The translations under genes and the position numbers were made by a program. This document shows positions 16,586 to 25,549 of a stretch of 64,000 nt of DNA, one piece after another. Source of the stretch: CAMDPA01 sp964574325 (GTDB lineage Bacteria > Pseudomonadota > Alphaproteobacteria > Rhizobiales > Hyphomicrobiaceae). The stretch is from contig CAZNMY010000002.1 in assembly GCA_964574325.1 (NCBI GenBank), forward strand, positions 160,661 through 224,660, read 5' to 3'. Each line of letters opens with the position of its first letter. Within the stretch, counting starts at the first letter, position 1. The notes under the pieces were generated by a model. The model was given only the letters and a program-made list of their open reading frames with translations. It was not told where the DNA came from and did not search any database.

Positions 16586-17361
16586 GGCAGGTCCGCCGTG
16601 TGCAGGATGAAGAGCGAGGCGTCGTCGCCGATGCGCCCTTGAACCAGAGGCCCGGCGAGCAGCGTTTCGAGCTGTGCCGAAAGTGCGCCGACCGACCCTG
16701 GCCGTGTCAGTCCGCCCATGACGGAAGCCAGATGATCGAACAGCGCCGGGGTCACGACGCCACGGGCGAGCACCAGTGGTTCGACGCCGTCGGTCATCAG
16801 CGCGATATTGTGTAGAAATCCGACGTGCAGCCGGGCCTGAAGCTTTTGAAGCGCATCCGCCTCGGTGATGAAACAGGAGATATTCGCGTATTCGCCGCGC
16901 TGCGGCGCAAACACCGGACGCCACATTTGGCGTACCGGTCCCATGACGATGGCACCGTCACCGATCTGCACGAAAGCAGAGTGTTTCCCGTCGGTGATGC
17001 AAGCGAGCAGCGTAGCCGCGTACTGCATCGGGTGGGCATTCATCCGCGACGCAAACCGCAACAGTACATGATGCACATCGGTCGCGACGGCGTTGGCAAC
17101 GCCGAGCAAGCCGGAACCGGACCACGACCGGCGCGTCGCCAATCGCTTGGCCGCGAGATCGACGAAGGCGTTGGCGGCGATTTCTGCGCCTCTGCCGCCA
17201 TGGTCCGCGGAGCCCATGCCGTCGGAGACGGCAACGATGAAATACTGGGTTGTTTCAACGGTGACGAGACGGGAAGCGACAGCGTCCTCGCAAGGAGCCC
17301 CGCACGCATGGTGCGAGGCCCCCGTGACGCATGCCGACGCCCACTTATATGGGTTCTGCAT
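16582..17361 (-). CDS. PP2C-family Ser/Thr phosphatase of the triad
   Basis: A 259-aa phosphatase with CEDAVASR, SDGMGSADHGGRGAEIAA (PPM motif with metal-binding Asp and Gly), QIGDGAIV and a C-terminal GRIGDDASLFIL with the distal Asp. It should reverse phosphorylation by the kinase encoded immediately downstream with a four-base overlap. Start ATG 17361. Confidence 0.85.
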   Translation of the reverse strand: MQNPYKWASACVTGASHHACGAPCEDAVASRLVTVETTQYFIVAVSDGMGSADHGGRGAEIAANAFVDLAAKRLATRRSWSGSGLLGVANAVATDVHHVLLRFASRMNAHPMQYAATLLACITDGKHSAFVQIGDGAIVMGPVRQMWRPVFAPQRGEYANISCFITEADALQKLQARLHVGFLHNIALMTDGVEPLVLARGVVTPALFDHLASVMGGLTRPGSVGALSAQLETLLAGPLVQGRIGDDASLFILHTADLP

Positions 17362-17396
17362 GGTTTTGGTCCTGAGATTGAGTGACAGATGAGAGT

Positions 17397-18083
17397 TCAG
17401 GGCGCGACCGCACCCCAACCGGCAGGGCTCGGGACGGCAACTTCACCGGCACCGGGCTGCGAGCCCGACACCGCACGCGCGGAAGCCGACAACCACTTGA
17501 ACATCGGCACGAACGCGAGGTTCTGAAGCAGCAACGGCGGACGCGCGGGCGACAACGCTGCCAGCGTCTTCATGTCGGCCTGGGCATCGACCGCCACGCA
17601 GAACATGGAGAAACGCTTCTTGGCTTCGCCCTCCGCCACCGCTTTGACAGCGGCGCGGATGTCATCCGTCGCCGACCCATCAGTCAGGAGCAGTACGAGG
17701 GGCCGGTAGTACGTCAGCAGATTGCTGCGGTAGTAGCGTTTGCGATCCTCGATCAGATCGAGGGCCTTCAGGACAGCCTCACCCATGGGAGTGTCGTTGC
17801 CGGCGGTCAGATGCGGCATCTGACAGCGGTCCATGGTTGCGAAACCCTGTGCCACGTCAACAGGCCCGAACGTGACGACCGCTGTCTCGGCCGCCTGCAA
17901 TGTTTGCATGTCGGCCGAGATTTCATGTTTATAGGCTTGTAGGCCCTGATTGAGACCGGCGATCTTCTGCCCGCTCATCGAACCCGACCGGTCGGCGATG
18001 ATGCAGACGGACAGCATCTGCTGCGCGGTGTTGAAGGGATCGGTGCCGCCCGGTGTGAACGGCATCTGTGGAATGGCATCCAT
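17397..18083 (-). CDS. TerY-like von Willebrand A domain protein, intact MIDAS
   Basis: A 228-aa VWA protein with metal site DRSGSMSG (DxSxS), the conserved Thr in NDTPMGEAV and LLLTDGSATDD. It is the substrate-like partner of the kinase/PP2C pair in TerY-P systems. ATG 18083 follows AGAGGAAAT. The TGA stop lies 36 bases before the PP2C start. Confidence 0.8.
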   Translation of the reverse strand: MDAIPQMPFTPGGTDPFNTAQQMLSVCIIADRSGSMSGQKIAGLNQGLQAYKHEISADMQTLQAAETAVVTFGPVDVAQGFATMDRCQMPHLTAGNDTPMGEAVLKALDLIEDRKRYYRSNLLTYYRPLVLLLTDGSATDDIRAAVKAVAEGEAKKRFSMFCVAVDAQADMKTLAALSPARPPLLLQNLAFVPMFKWLSASARAVSGSQPGAGEVAVPSPAGWGAVAP

Positions 18084-18251
18084 GTGGATATTTCCTCTGT
18101 GGTGTTGGATCGGTTTCAAGCTGGATCGGCTTCAGACGTGCTTGGGTGTGTCGGCCTCCATCGGTTGTTGCGGGAACGGTTCTCCAGCGCCGCAAGCGAC
18201 GTGCTTGCGAGCGGCGGCGAAGGAATGAACTGACGAAGATTCAGATTGCCG

Positions 18252-18557
18252 TCAGATGCGGGGGCGACGGCGAGCGGACCTTGATTTTCCTGCATCAGGT
18301 CGCGTGGAGAGCGATTGAGGCAGGAGGGGCCTGACTGGGCCGAACGGGACAATTGCAGTGTCCTGCCGCTTCCGTGGCGTGACGTCGGCGGGAAGCCCAT
18401 CGATAAGGGCTTGCAGGCCGTGGTTCAGCGCGGCGAGCTTCGGCAGCTGCATCGACATCGACTTATCGGGGACAATGACGGCCGCGAACCTCAGATCCAC
18501 GTTCCGAAAGGGATCGGCGACGTCGGTTGCGGGCGACGAACGGGGGACGTCTTTCAT
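18252..18557 (-). CDS. Truncated/degenerate VWA protein
   Basis: A 101-aa protein aligning to the N-terminal half of the neighbouring TerY-like protein (NVDLRFAAVIVPDKSMSM, LAALNHGLQALIDGLPADV, DTAIVPFGPV). The MIDAS is altered (PDKSMSM for DRSGSM), and after residue ~75 the sequence becomes Arg-rich and stops at TGA, suggesting a frameshift or decay. It is probably a paralogous duplicate losing function. Confidence 0.6.
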   Translation of the reverse strand: MKDVPRSSPATDVADPFRNVDLRFAAVIVPDKSMSMQLPKLAALNHGLQALIDGLPADVTPRKRQDTAIVPFGPVRPLLPQSLSTRPDAGKSRSARRRPRI

Positions 18558-18604
18558 CTCGGATTTCCTGTGTGACGTGATGCGGTGACGGGTAGGGCTA
18601 TCGA

Positions 18605-19306
18605 TCAGTCGGCGACGGACGGGGCGACCTCCGGCTGATCCAGGACCGACGCCCATGCCTTCGGGCTCGGGAGGTGCACCTCGGGAGTAACCGGGCGTAG
18701 AGTGGAAAGCCGTTGAGCGGACGGAAACCCGAGCCACAAGGACCACCGACCGTTGGTGTCGGCACATCGTGCGGCTCGGAAAGACGCTAAGGCGTCGAGC
18801 GTCTGCGGTGACACACCGGCAGGCACCAGCGGCAAGCAATTGATGCGGCGGGCATCGAGATCCGCGCGCAGCGCCTCGTAGCCCGCGCAATCGGCGTCGT
18901 TGGTTACATCGAGCCGCTTGTCGGTGAGCAACACGATGACGGGTCGATAGACGCAGCGCACACCCAGGGTGCGATACTGCTCGCGACGCTCCGCGATGAG
19001 ATCGAGCGCCCGCGTGATGGCAGGCCCGATCGGTCCAGCCTCACCCCAACCGAGATAGGTGGTTCCCGGATGGCGAACGGGACGGAAGCTCTGCAATACT
19101 TCCACGGGTGCGAAACCGATGACGGCGGTCTCGATCGTCGCGGCGGCGAATGCGTCTTCGGCGATGGTCGTTTCCAGCGCCTCGATGCAGGCCAGATATT
19201 CGTCGCGATGACGGTAGTCGGAGCGGTCGACGACGATGACGAGCGGCAGGCGTTTTTCGATTGAGTGGGCACAAGCAGGGGCTTCCTGCGCGACGGGGGT
19301 CGGCAT
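18605..19306 (-). CDS. TerY-like VWA protein with degenerate metal site
   Basis: A 233-aa protein: LVIVVDRSDYRHRDEYLAC replaces DxSxS, VIGFAPVEV and VIVLLTDKRLDV keep the VWA fold. The third VWA of the locus. It probably binds no Mg in the normal way and may be an inactive partner or scaffold. ATG 19306 has GGAG eight bases upstream, with an upstream TTG also in frame. Confidence 0.65.
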   Translation of the reverse strand: MPTPVAQEAPACAHSIEKRLPLVIVVDRSDYRHRDEYLACIEALETTIAEDAFAAATIETAVIGFAPVEVLQSFRPVRHPGTTYLGWGEAGPIGPAITRALDLIAERREQYRTLGVRCVYRPVIVLLTDKRLDVTNDADCAGYEALRADLDARRINCLPLVPAGVSPQTLDALASFRAARCADTNGRWSLWLGFPSAQRLSTLRPVTPEVHLPSPKAWASVLDQPEVAPSVAD

Positions 19307-19341
19307 GGCGGCAATCTCCAAGGTCAGACGTGGTGAGGTGG

Positions 19342-20832
19342 TTAGATGCGGACGCGAGGCATGGCGGCGAAATTGACGGGGCGAACGGGGATCGCGTGCG
19401 GTTTCCGGCGGGCAAGACGTTTGAAGCGGCCGACCTCGAAATAGGCCGAGGTGGTCAACTTCACCGGCTGGCGGTTGGTCGAGACGACCAGCATTTCGTT
19501 ACGCTTGATGGTGCGGACCTCGCCGGGATTGACGAGCGCATATTCGCGGTAGGTGTCCTGAGGATTGGGGTCGAACAACTCCTTCCTCTGACGTTCTCTC
19601 ACCCTGCCACACAGCTTCTCGAACAAGACGCACGTCTCGGGATCAGCGCCTGAGTACGTGATCAACGTGTTAAAGCCGCCGAGGATGGCTTGGGCCTCGT
19701 CACGGCCATAGCGGGCCGGTAATTGTGAGATCGATTGCAGCACGATGGAGAAGCTCATCTTGTAAGCGCGGGCTGTGTTGACGAGGGATGCGAAATCGGT
19801 GATCGCGCCATGCCCGGCTTCATCCCATTTGATGCGGATCGGGAGATCGCGGCCCGAGGGCATCTGCCTCATGCCCGCGTTCGCCACCGCCCTGACGACC
19901 AGCGAAGTAAAGAAGCCGTAGTAGCGTGCGTGCTGCGGCGGCGTGACAATGAACAGAGCCGTCTTTTGTCGGCGCAGATCGGAGAGCGGGAAATCCGACG
20001 CTGACGTGATCCAAGCCAGGTTCTGGTCGCCGAAAGCCTGCAAGGCCGTCGAGCAGGTGATCACACTGCTCAGCACAGCGTCCTCGTTGCCGGTGGTCGC
20101 GCTCTTCCACAGATCGAAGACAGTCGTATCGGCCGGATTCCTCGGATCGATCGAGGCACGGGCGATGAAAGGCGCGAGCGCTCGGCCATCCTTGCCGAAG
20201 TTTTGCAGGACGCGCAAAGCATTGGCGATGGTCAATACGCCGGGCTGTTCGCCCTCAGACAGATTACGCAGGCAGCGGAAGATGACCGATAGCAGACGCA
20301 CCGCCATGAGGTTCCAGATTGGATCGCGCGCGTGCGGCAGGGCGGCATGTATGATGATCGAAGCGAACTGATCGAGTTCCTGAGCAGTACGTGCTTGCAG
20401 CAGCGGATTGAGACGCATCGAGATCGACGGGTTCTCGGGATCGAGTCGCAGAATGCGATAGCCGTTTCGCGCCAAGGCGCCGCTGGTCACGTCATAGATT
20501 TCACCCTTGGGATCGTTGATGACGAGCGAGACGTTGCGATCAACGCAATCGAAGACGTTCGGGATGATCAAGCGGGATGTCTTCCCGGCCCCAGGTGGCG
20601 CGATGGTGCAGACGTTCTGATAGCTGTCGGCTTCGGTCAGCCTGAGGGATCGGCCATCGATCAAGATTCCGCGATGCGCCGGGCTGAGAAACGCCTCGTA
20701 CTCCTTGCGCTTGGCAAAATAGGCGCCGGTCGTCTGCTGCAACAGCCGACCTTTGACGACGAACACGACGAGCCAGGCTAAAACTCGGAACGGGAGCGTG
20801 AACGCTCGTTTGACGGTGTGTGTTGGTTTCAT
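19342..20832 (-). CDS. traG: TraG/VirD4-type coupling protein
   Basis: A 496-aa ATPase. One or two N-terminal membrane segments (VLAWLVVFVVKG), Walker A APPGAGKTSRLIIPNV at about residue 85, NDPKGEIYDVT, then RIKWDEAGHGAI as the Walker B region and IVLQSISQLPARYG. It is the coupling ATPase that presents relaxosome DNA to a type IV secretion channel. Short for the family (usually 550-700 aa). The stop is TAA. With relaxase and MobC upstream it forms a mobilization operon; no channel genes are present. Confidence 0.85.
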   Translation of the reverse strand: MKPTHTVKRAFTLPFRVLAWLVVFVVKGRLLQQTTGAYFAKRKEYEAFLSPAHRGILIDGRSLRLTEADSYQNVCTIAPPGAGKTSRLIIPNVFDCVDRNVSLVINDPKGEIYDVTSGALARNGYRILRLDPENPSISMRLNPLLQARTAQELDQFASIIIHAALPHARDPIWNLMAVRLLSVIFRCLRNLSEGEQPGVLTIANALRVLQNFGKDGRALAPFIARASIDPRNPADTTVFDLWKSATTGNEDAVLSSVITCSTALQAFGDQNLAWITSASDFPLSDLRRQKTALFIVTPPQHARYYGFFTSLVVRAVANAGMRQMPSGRDLPIRIKWDEAGHGAITDFASLVNTARAYKMSFSIVLQSISQLPARYGRDEAQAILGGFNTLITYSGADPETCVLFEKLCGRVRERQRKELFDPNPQDTYREYALVNPGEVRTIKRNEMLVVSTNRQPVKLTTSAYFEVGRFKRLARRKPHAIPVRPVNFAAMPRVRI

Positions 20833-20960
20833 GGTGGGTCATCGTTAAAAGATAGATTTCGGGACGCGACTGACCTGCCCCGCAGCGCGTCGAGCACGCG
20901 GGTCTTGGTCCGCAACAACAGGGACCTCAGTCGTTCAGTGATGGTGATCGCCGAGAACGC

Positions 20961-22118
20961 TCAGCGTTTCAGCGTTCGCTCTCGACTTCGCTGGTCGGCC
21001 AGGCCTTCCAGTTCCGCCTGACGCTCTCGCGCGATGCGATCGACTTCCGATTCGTTGAAGCGCGTGTCGTTGTCGCCAGAGCCATGACGCTCGGTCGTGG
21101 CCGACGCCTGATCCTTCTGAGCAGGGGCCACCGTATTGGGCGCGATGCTCGCCACATCGGCGATCACCGACAGACCGTGCATGAGTCCTTCGAAAATGTT
21201 CACGTTGGCCTCCGATGATGGCGTTGGGGATTGTGTCGCGTGCTGTGGCGGCGATAGGGGGTTGATACGTGCAGCGGCATCCACTTGCTGTGATGAAGCG
21301 CGATGCCCCAACGTTCGATCGCGGGGTGGCATCGCGGCTTTGCGTTCGGTACCTTCGATGCGCCCTGACAGGGCCAGAAACTCAGGCATCAATCCAAGCG
21401 TCGCCATGCGATGCTTGCGACCGGTGACCGTGTCCCTGACACCGACGGTGGTGCCACGCGTATAGAATTCCAGGCCCGCTGCCTGCATGCGCGCGAAGCA
21501 TTCGGCTTTGTCCGAGGCGCCATCGAGGATCGCCTTCAGACGCACCTCGACGCTCTCGCGTTTCGGAGTCTTGCCCGTGCGGCGTTTGAGTTCGCCACCC
21601 TCCGTCGACAGCTTCTTGGCCGCGCGCTTGTTCATGACGGGGGCCTGCTGGAGTTGAGGATAGTTGGTCAGCGCCCAGCCCTCGATGCCGGTCTTGATCG
21701 CGGCGAACTGCTGCTTGTCGAGGCGATGGCGCTTCACCGATCCGACCTCGTTGGCCGAGATAATGAAATGCACATGCAGATGGCCGATCTTGTCGTCGTG
21801 CACGACGCCATAGACGAGATTGTTGCTGGCGCGCATGCCGATGTAGCGGTCGGCGATCGCGATCAGTGCGCGCTTTTGCTCGACCTCGGGAACGCCCTTG
21901 GCGCGTTTGATACTGAGGATCTCGTGAAACATGGTCGTGCCGTTCTTGCGAGATTTGAGGTGACGGGCATTCGCTTCGAAATCGGCCAGGACTTCCCGAA
22001 GGGATTGGCCGTAGATGTTGTGACGGATCGTATATGCGGGATCGCTTGCCTCGCGGCTCACGTACGAAAGCAATTGCCCGAATGACGCATCGTGCCTGGA
22101 CATCGATTTAAGGATCAC
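20961..22118 (-). CDS. Relaxase (MobA/VirD2-like)
   Basis: A 385-aa relaxase. RHDASFGQLLSYVSRE at the N-terminus, the metal-binding HLHVHFI (HxH) after YGVVHDDKIG, and FHEILSIKR. GTG 22118 overlaps the end of mobC. The ordinary stop is TGA at 20961-20963, but the frame continues with high-GC third positions for 43 codons (AFSAITITERLRSLL...) to another TGA at 20829-20831 that overlaps the TraG ATG. The real C-terminus may therefore lie at 20829, with one internal UGA. Confidence 0.8.
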   Translation of the reverse strand: MILKSMSRHDASFGQLLSYVSREASDPAYTIRHNIYGQSLREVLADFEANARHLKSRKNGTTMFHEILSIKRAKGVPEVEQKRALIAIADRYIGMRASNNLVYGVVHDDKIGHLHVHFIISANEVGSVKRHRLDKQQFAAIKTGIEGWALTNYPQLQQAPVMNKRAAKKLSTEGGELKRRTGKTPKRESVEVRLKAILDGASDKAECFARMQAAGLEFYTRGTTVGVRDTVTGRKHRMATLGLMPEFLALSGRIEGTERKAAMPPRDRTLGHRASSQQVDAAARINPLSPPQHATQSPTPSSEANVNIFEGLMHGLSVIADVASIAPNTVAPAQKDQASATTERHGSGDNDTRFNESEVDRIARERQAELEGLADQRSRERTLKR

Positions 22119-22506
22119 CTGCCCCTCGTAGTCTGCCGTTCGTGTAATCGTTCACGTGCTTCTCGAGCCTGCGAAGTTCCGCAAACACCGCGTCTTCATT
22201 GACGACGCGTCGAACGGTATTGGAATGGTGGGCAAGTTGATTGAGATTGTTGGCGGCATTCCTCATGAGCCTGACGCAGGCTTTGAGTTCCCCTTCGACG
22301 GCGGTGGGCACGAATGCCTGGTCGGTGACCGCGCTCGCCAGAATGGATCGGACGAGCGTCGTCGACTTTACATTCTCGCGCTTGGCGAGACGATCGAGCT
22401 TGCGATACAGCACCGGCTCGATCGCGAGCTTGATGACCTTCATGCGCTCCTTGTACTGGGCGCGGTAGGCCTTCATGTACTGGCTTCTGTCCATGGTGTC
22501 CGTCAT
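22108..22506 (-). CDS. mobC: MobC-like relaxosome accessory protein
   Basis: A 132-aa basic protein with an N-terminal ribbon-helix-helix-like region (IKLAIEPVLYRKLDRLAKRENVKSTTLVR) and a C-terminal MobC segment (ELKACVRLMRNAANNLNQLAHHSN). MobC proteins bind near oriT and help the relaxase open DNA. ATG 22506 is chosen; ATG 22494 is also possible. Stop TAA, overlapping the relaxase start. Confidence 0.8.
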   Translation of the reverse strand: MTDTMDRSQYMKAYRAQYKERMKVIKLAIEPVLYRKLDRLAKRENVKSTTLVRSILASAVTDQAFVPTAVEGELKACVRLMRNAANNLNQLAHHSNTVRRVVNEDAVFAELRRLEKHVNDYTNGRLRGAGDP

Positions 22507-22570
22507 TAGAGAATACCCAGGGGGTCCGGGGGACGGGACGTCCTCCGGCGGTTCCAAGGCGGGCCTTGGC

Positions 22571-22649
22571 AAGATGTGATTTCGGGGCAAACAGGTTCAC
22601 CTGTTTGGTACGAACACCGGACAGGTGTTCGGCCCGAAATCGCAATCTT
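22571..22649. other. Three-way-junction palindrome, candidate oriT
   Basis: Outer stem GATTTCGGG (22578-22586) / CCCGAAATC (22633-22641), with AAGAT/ATCTT extending it. Two perfect inner hairpins: AAACAGG-TTCA-CCTGTTT (22589-22606) and CGAACAC-7-GTGTTCG (22611-22631). It lies immediately upstream of mobC, where oriT is expected. A structured RNA is the alternative. Confidence 0.55.
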
Positions 22650-22855
22650 GCAGCCAGCCTTTGTTGTTTCGCTGATGAACCAATATTATTCGCCAAGTCC
22701 TTGTTGTCAAATGCAATACTGACGACGGATTATTTGCGGACACGTGCCCCCGGCCGCGCACATTTCCGAATAGCCACGAGCACTGACGGAGCCGAGACAT
22801 CAGTGATGGACAGTGATGGAAGTTCGGATTGATCGGCTATGATCGCCGTCGATGG

Positions 22856-22889
22856 AACGCGGCGATCACACCGCACCGATCGCCGCGTT
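22856..22889. repeat. Perfect 12-bp inverted repeat
   Basis: AACGCGGCGATC (22856-22867) and GATCGCCGCGTT (22878-22889) with a ten-base loop, in a gene-free stretch between the mob region and the small gene at 23005. There is no T-run, so it is not a standard terminator. Confidence 0.55.
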
Positions 22890-22906
22890 CGTGTATGAAA
22901 AGCGCT

Positions 22907-22987
22907 GCGGGTGAAAAGAAAAAAGGTTCTCGTTCTGTCGTGCCGTGAGCACGACGAGAGGGCGCAAGCCCTTTCGAGCCTGCGCCC
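22907..22987 (-). terminator. Tandem-hairpin terminator with TTTTTTCTTTTCACCCGC tail
   Basis: On the minus strand after the gene at 23005: stem GGGCGCA...TGCGCCC, then a second hairpin GTCGTGC-TCAC-GGCACGAC, then a T-rich tail. The tail sequence recurs at 25624-25640, 34553-34570 and 40243-40260. Confidence 0.65.
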
Positions 22988-23004
22988 TGTCTGTCGACCA
23001 TGCT

Positions 23005-23175
23005 CTACGCCAAGTCCTCGGTCGCGAGGATCATGCCGTAGAAGTCCTCGACCAGATCGTCAAACAAAACGGTGAATTCAGTATCCGTGTTCGCGATGTA
23101 GCTGTTCGCCCGGCGTGTTGCCTCATCATAGCGCTCGACCTCGCGGTCGCAGATGGTGTTTGGTAGAAGTGTCAT
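23005..23175 (-). CDS. Small acidic hypothetical protein (56 aa)
   Basis: ATG 23175 to TAG 23005-23007. It begins MTLLPNTICDREVERYDEA, acidic and helical. The start lacks a Shine-Dalgarno but has an AATC-type leader, and the stop is not UGA. Both are features shared with the code-25 genes further right. A terminator follows directly. Function unknown. Confidence 0.5.
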   Translation of the reverse strand: MTLLPNTICDREVERYDEATRRANSYIANTDTEFTVLFDDLVEDFYGMILATEDLA

Positions 23176-23603
23176 AGTTCAGAAGATTATCGAAGTAATT
23201 GGCCTGTATCAGACCTGCTGTTCGCCCACACCCGGCACGTCCGGAAGTCATAGCAACCGTTCGTCTGTCGTTGCCGATGATTGCCGGTCCCTTGTTGCCT
23301 TTGGCGCGGTGCTTGAGTTCCGGAACCGGGTGTACAATCGGGAAGCAGATTGATCAGCCTCAACTCTCACCAACGGAGCGGAGCGCGGCGGCAAGGGACG
23401 CGACGCTGACAACCGAGCGCCATGCTGTCATGGATCACGACCGATCCCTCCCCACGCGATGCCGTGCCAATGGATCAGCGCCACGCAAGACCGGCATCGA
23501 CACGGCGGAGCGGTGCGAGCCGTTCGATCCGGGCGCGTTCTTGCCGGATCACTGATCGCCAATGCGCCGATGGCCCCAACGCCTGTGAACACGAGGAAAG
23601 GCG
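23176..23603. other. Gene-poor stretch with a plus-strand promoter-like element
   Basis: No convincing protein gene on either strand. It contains TTGAGT (23313-23318) and TACAAT (23333-23338) with GGTG before the -10, similar to a site at 25439-25465. A regulatory RNA reading rightward is possible but unproven. Confidence 0.3.
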
Positions 23604-24428
23604 TTAGCCTCTCTTCTCGCGTTCGGCCTTCGCCTGGCGCTCCTTGATCATCGCAATGAAGTCGGTTTCTCGCTCGATCGAAATGGCGTTGCGGCCCAGC
23701 TTGAAGGCGGCGATGCCCGTCGTTCCCGATCCGGCGAAACAATCGAGCACGATGTCGCCGGGATTCGAGAAGATGCGCACCAATCGTCCCGTGAGCCCGA
23801 GCGGCTTCTCCGTCGGATGCTTGCTTTCCTTGCCCCCCTCGATGCCGATCTTGTACGGCCAGATCGAGGTCATCTTGTCCTGCCCGAGGAAATTGAAGGT
23901 ACGCGGGCGATGGAACTGTCCGCCATCCTTCACCAGCCAGATGCCGGTTTCCATGCAGCTACGAAACCCGTTCTCCTTGAACGACGGCAATGGGTTCGCC
24001 TTGCGGAACACAATCGGTTGGCGGAACGTGAACAGTCCCATGCGTTCGAGTTCATAGGCGATCCATCCCATGTGGCGATATCAGAAGAACAGCACGGCGC
24101 TGGCATTGGGCTGCATCACGCGATGCAACTGACGGCAGACCTCGAACACGAAATCGAGGTACTGATCCTGGCTTGGCCACTTGTCCCATTCGCCGAAGTC
24201 GGCTCGCACGATCCTGTTGCCGCGCATCGTCAATCCCGGTCGTCCCGAGATGTTGTACGGAAAGTCGGCACAGACGAAGTCGACGAAGTTGTCCGGGATC
24301 TTCGGCAGCTTCTCCAGGCAATCGCCCTGCACGATCGAATGGATGAGTTTCTTCGGAACGTTGATCGCGTCACGGTTCGACGGCGATGGTTGACGGTTGA
24401 TAGTTGGTCTTGGTGTGATTGGTTTCAT
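23604..24428 (-). CDS. DNA N6-adenine methyltransferase with one in-frame UGA (Gly)
   Basis: A 274-aa enzyme reading through a UGA at 24081-24083. The order is catalytic motif ADFPYNISG (DPPY variant) near residue 50, then FAGSGTTGIAAF (SAM-binding) near residue 230, the beta-class/CcrM-like arrangement. The UGA stands in SAVLFF-UGA-YRHMGW, where Gly is plausible. The stop is TAA. The start ATG 24428 has a TTATCC leader and no Shine-Dalgarno. In the standard code the gene is broken into two; with UGA=Gly it is intact. Confidence 0.8.
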
Positions 24429-24510
24429 AAGGTGTTGGATAAGAAATATAAAAGGCACAGCGGTCGTGCCGTGTGCCTGGAAGTCGTAGATGTGGATCGT
24501 TGGCGCGGTG

Positions 24511-24702
24511 CTAGTCTTGGTCCGTTCATGTCGCGAACGGATTGACGAACTGGTCCATGACCATGACGTGGAAATCGTCGGTGATGTCGTCGGCTTGGGA
24601 CGCGTCGAGCATCGTCACTCCGGAATGGTGTGTGTAGACTTCGACGAAGAGCGTTGCGAGGCGGTTGAGTTCAGCTTCCTCGTCGGTGCTGTGTGTGTTC
24701 AT
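24511..24702 (-). CDS. Small hypothetical protein (58-63 aa)
   Basis: ATG 24702; MNTHSTDEEAELNRLATLFV begins an acidic, helical protein. The frame meets TGA at 24526-24528 and, five codons later, TAG at 24511-24513. If UGA is Gly the protein ends GTDQD. The leader is ATAACCC, without Shine-Dalgarno. Confidence 0.45.
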
Positions 24703-24767
24703 AGCGGCTTGGGTTATCGTAATAAAATACCGGCTTGCGCCGGTTGCGTGCAGCCCGTCGACCTGTC

Positions 24768-25295
24768 TTATTCCACGACTTTCGGTCCATCCTTCCGGCA
24801 GTCGTCGCAGACGCTATTTTCGGCATCGAGGGAGAAGTGTTCGACCTCGCGCTTGCGGTCACAAATCTCGCAAAGTGGTCGATAGGCACGATCCACGTCG
24901 CGAATGCCGTAGTCATCGCAGGTGAAAATGCCTTCAAAGCCCATGCCGGGCTCCTCGTACTCATTCTCGATGATCCAGCGGGTCAGATCGAAGAGGCGTT
25001 CGAGCGTACTGTTGTTGGGTGCCCGCGCTGTGTCGTAGGTCAACCGCGTCGATCCCTTGTGCTCCTCGACGGACTCGATCACCGGAAACCATTTCGATCC
25101 CGTTTGGTGCACCGCCCAATCGTACTCCCAGTCCATCGATCCGGTCAGATCGTCAGCTGCGAAGCGCTCGGGAAAGAGCTTGTGCATGTTAAAGTAATAT
25201 TCGTCACGACCGTTGTCGGTCTCGTGCAGGAGCCGCGATTTTACGGCGTCGATCGGTGCGTCGATGCGCACCGTGTTTTCTGTCCAATTCGGCAT
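24768..25295 (-). CDS. Api92-like ferredoxin-fold hypothetical (DUF1281-type)
   Basis: A 175-aa protein: MPNWTENTVRIDAPIDAVK, FNMHKLFPERF and MDWEYDWAVHQTGSKWFP recall the phage/plasmid Api92 family, which adopts a ferredoxin-like fold. A C-terminal Cys4 set (CEICDRKRE...CDDCRK) may bind zinc. The leader CTAATCCATCTGCT precedes the ATG. Stop TAA. Function unknown; common on phages and plasmids. Confidence 0.65.
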   Translation of the reverse strand: MPNWTENTVRIDAPIDAVKSRLLHETDNGRDEYYFNMHKLFPERFAADDLTGSMDWEYDWAVHQTGSKWFPVIESVEEHKGSTRLTYDTARAPNNSTLERLFDLTRWIIENEYEEPGMGFEGIFTCDDYGIRDVDRAYRPLCEICDRKREVEHFSLDAENSVCDDCRKDGPKVVE

Positions 25296-25321
25296 AGCAG
25301 ATGGATTAGAAGATAAAGGCC

Positions 25322-25549
25322 TCAGCTCATCACTGGGTAATCAAAGGGTACACCAAGCTCCGAGCCGAAGGTCACAGCATCCGGTACACTGTCGATGGCG
25401 ACGCTCAACAGCTCCGACGCTGCCATTTGTGTCGGTGCTTGACGGCAGGCGGTCTGGTGTACAATTGCCAAGCCAGTGAACAACCCCACTTGATTAGCGG
25501 GTGCCCCTGAAACGCTGATCCGTTCGATGATGGACGGCGTCCCCGTCAT
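25322..25549 (-). CDS. Doubtful small ORF (75 aa)
   Basis: ATG 25549 to TGA 25322-25324 (MTGTPSIIERISVSGAPANQ...). No family, weak third-position bias, and a promoter-like element reads the opposite way through it. If UGA is Gly here it would run into the next gene. Listed because nothing else explains the stretch. Confidence 0.25.
   Translation of the reverse strand: MTGTPSIIERISVSGAPANQVGLFTGLAIVHQTACRQAPTQMAASELLSVAIDSVPDAVTFGSELGVPFDYPVMS
25439..25465 (+). promoter_or_regulatory. Plus-strand promoter-like element
   Basis: TTGACG (25439-25444), 15 bases, TACAAT (25460-25465), preceded by CGGTGC. The same arrangement occurs at 23313-23338 (CGGTGCTTGAGT, 14 bases, TACAAT). Both face DNA without a rightward protein gene. 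Confidence 0.3.

Noticed and set aside
9697..19306. Code 25 in the left arm of the element
   Set aside because: higB, the AlpA-like gene and the PP2C gene end at TGA with overlapping starts or terminators immediately behind; reading through is not possible or not sensible.
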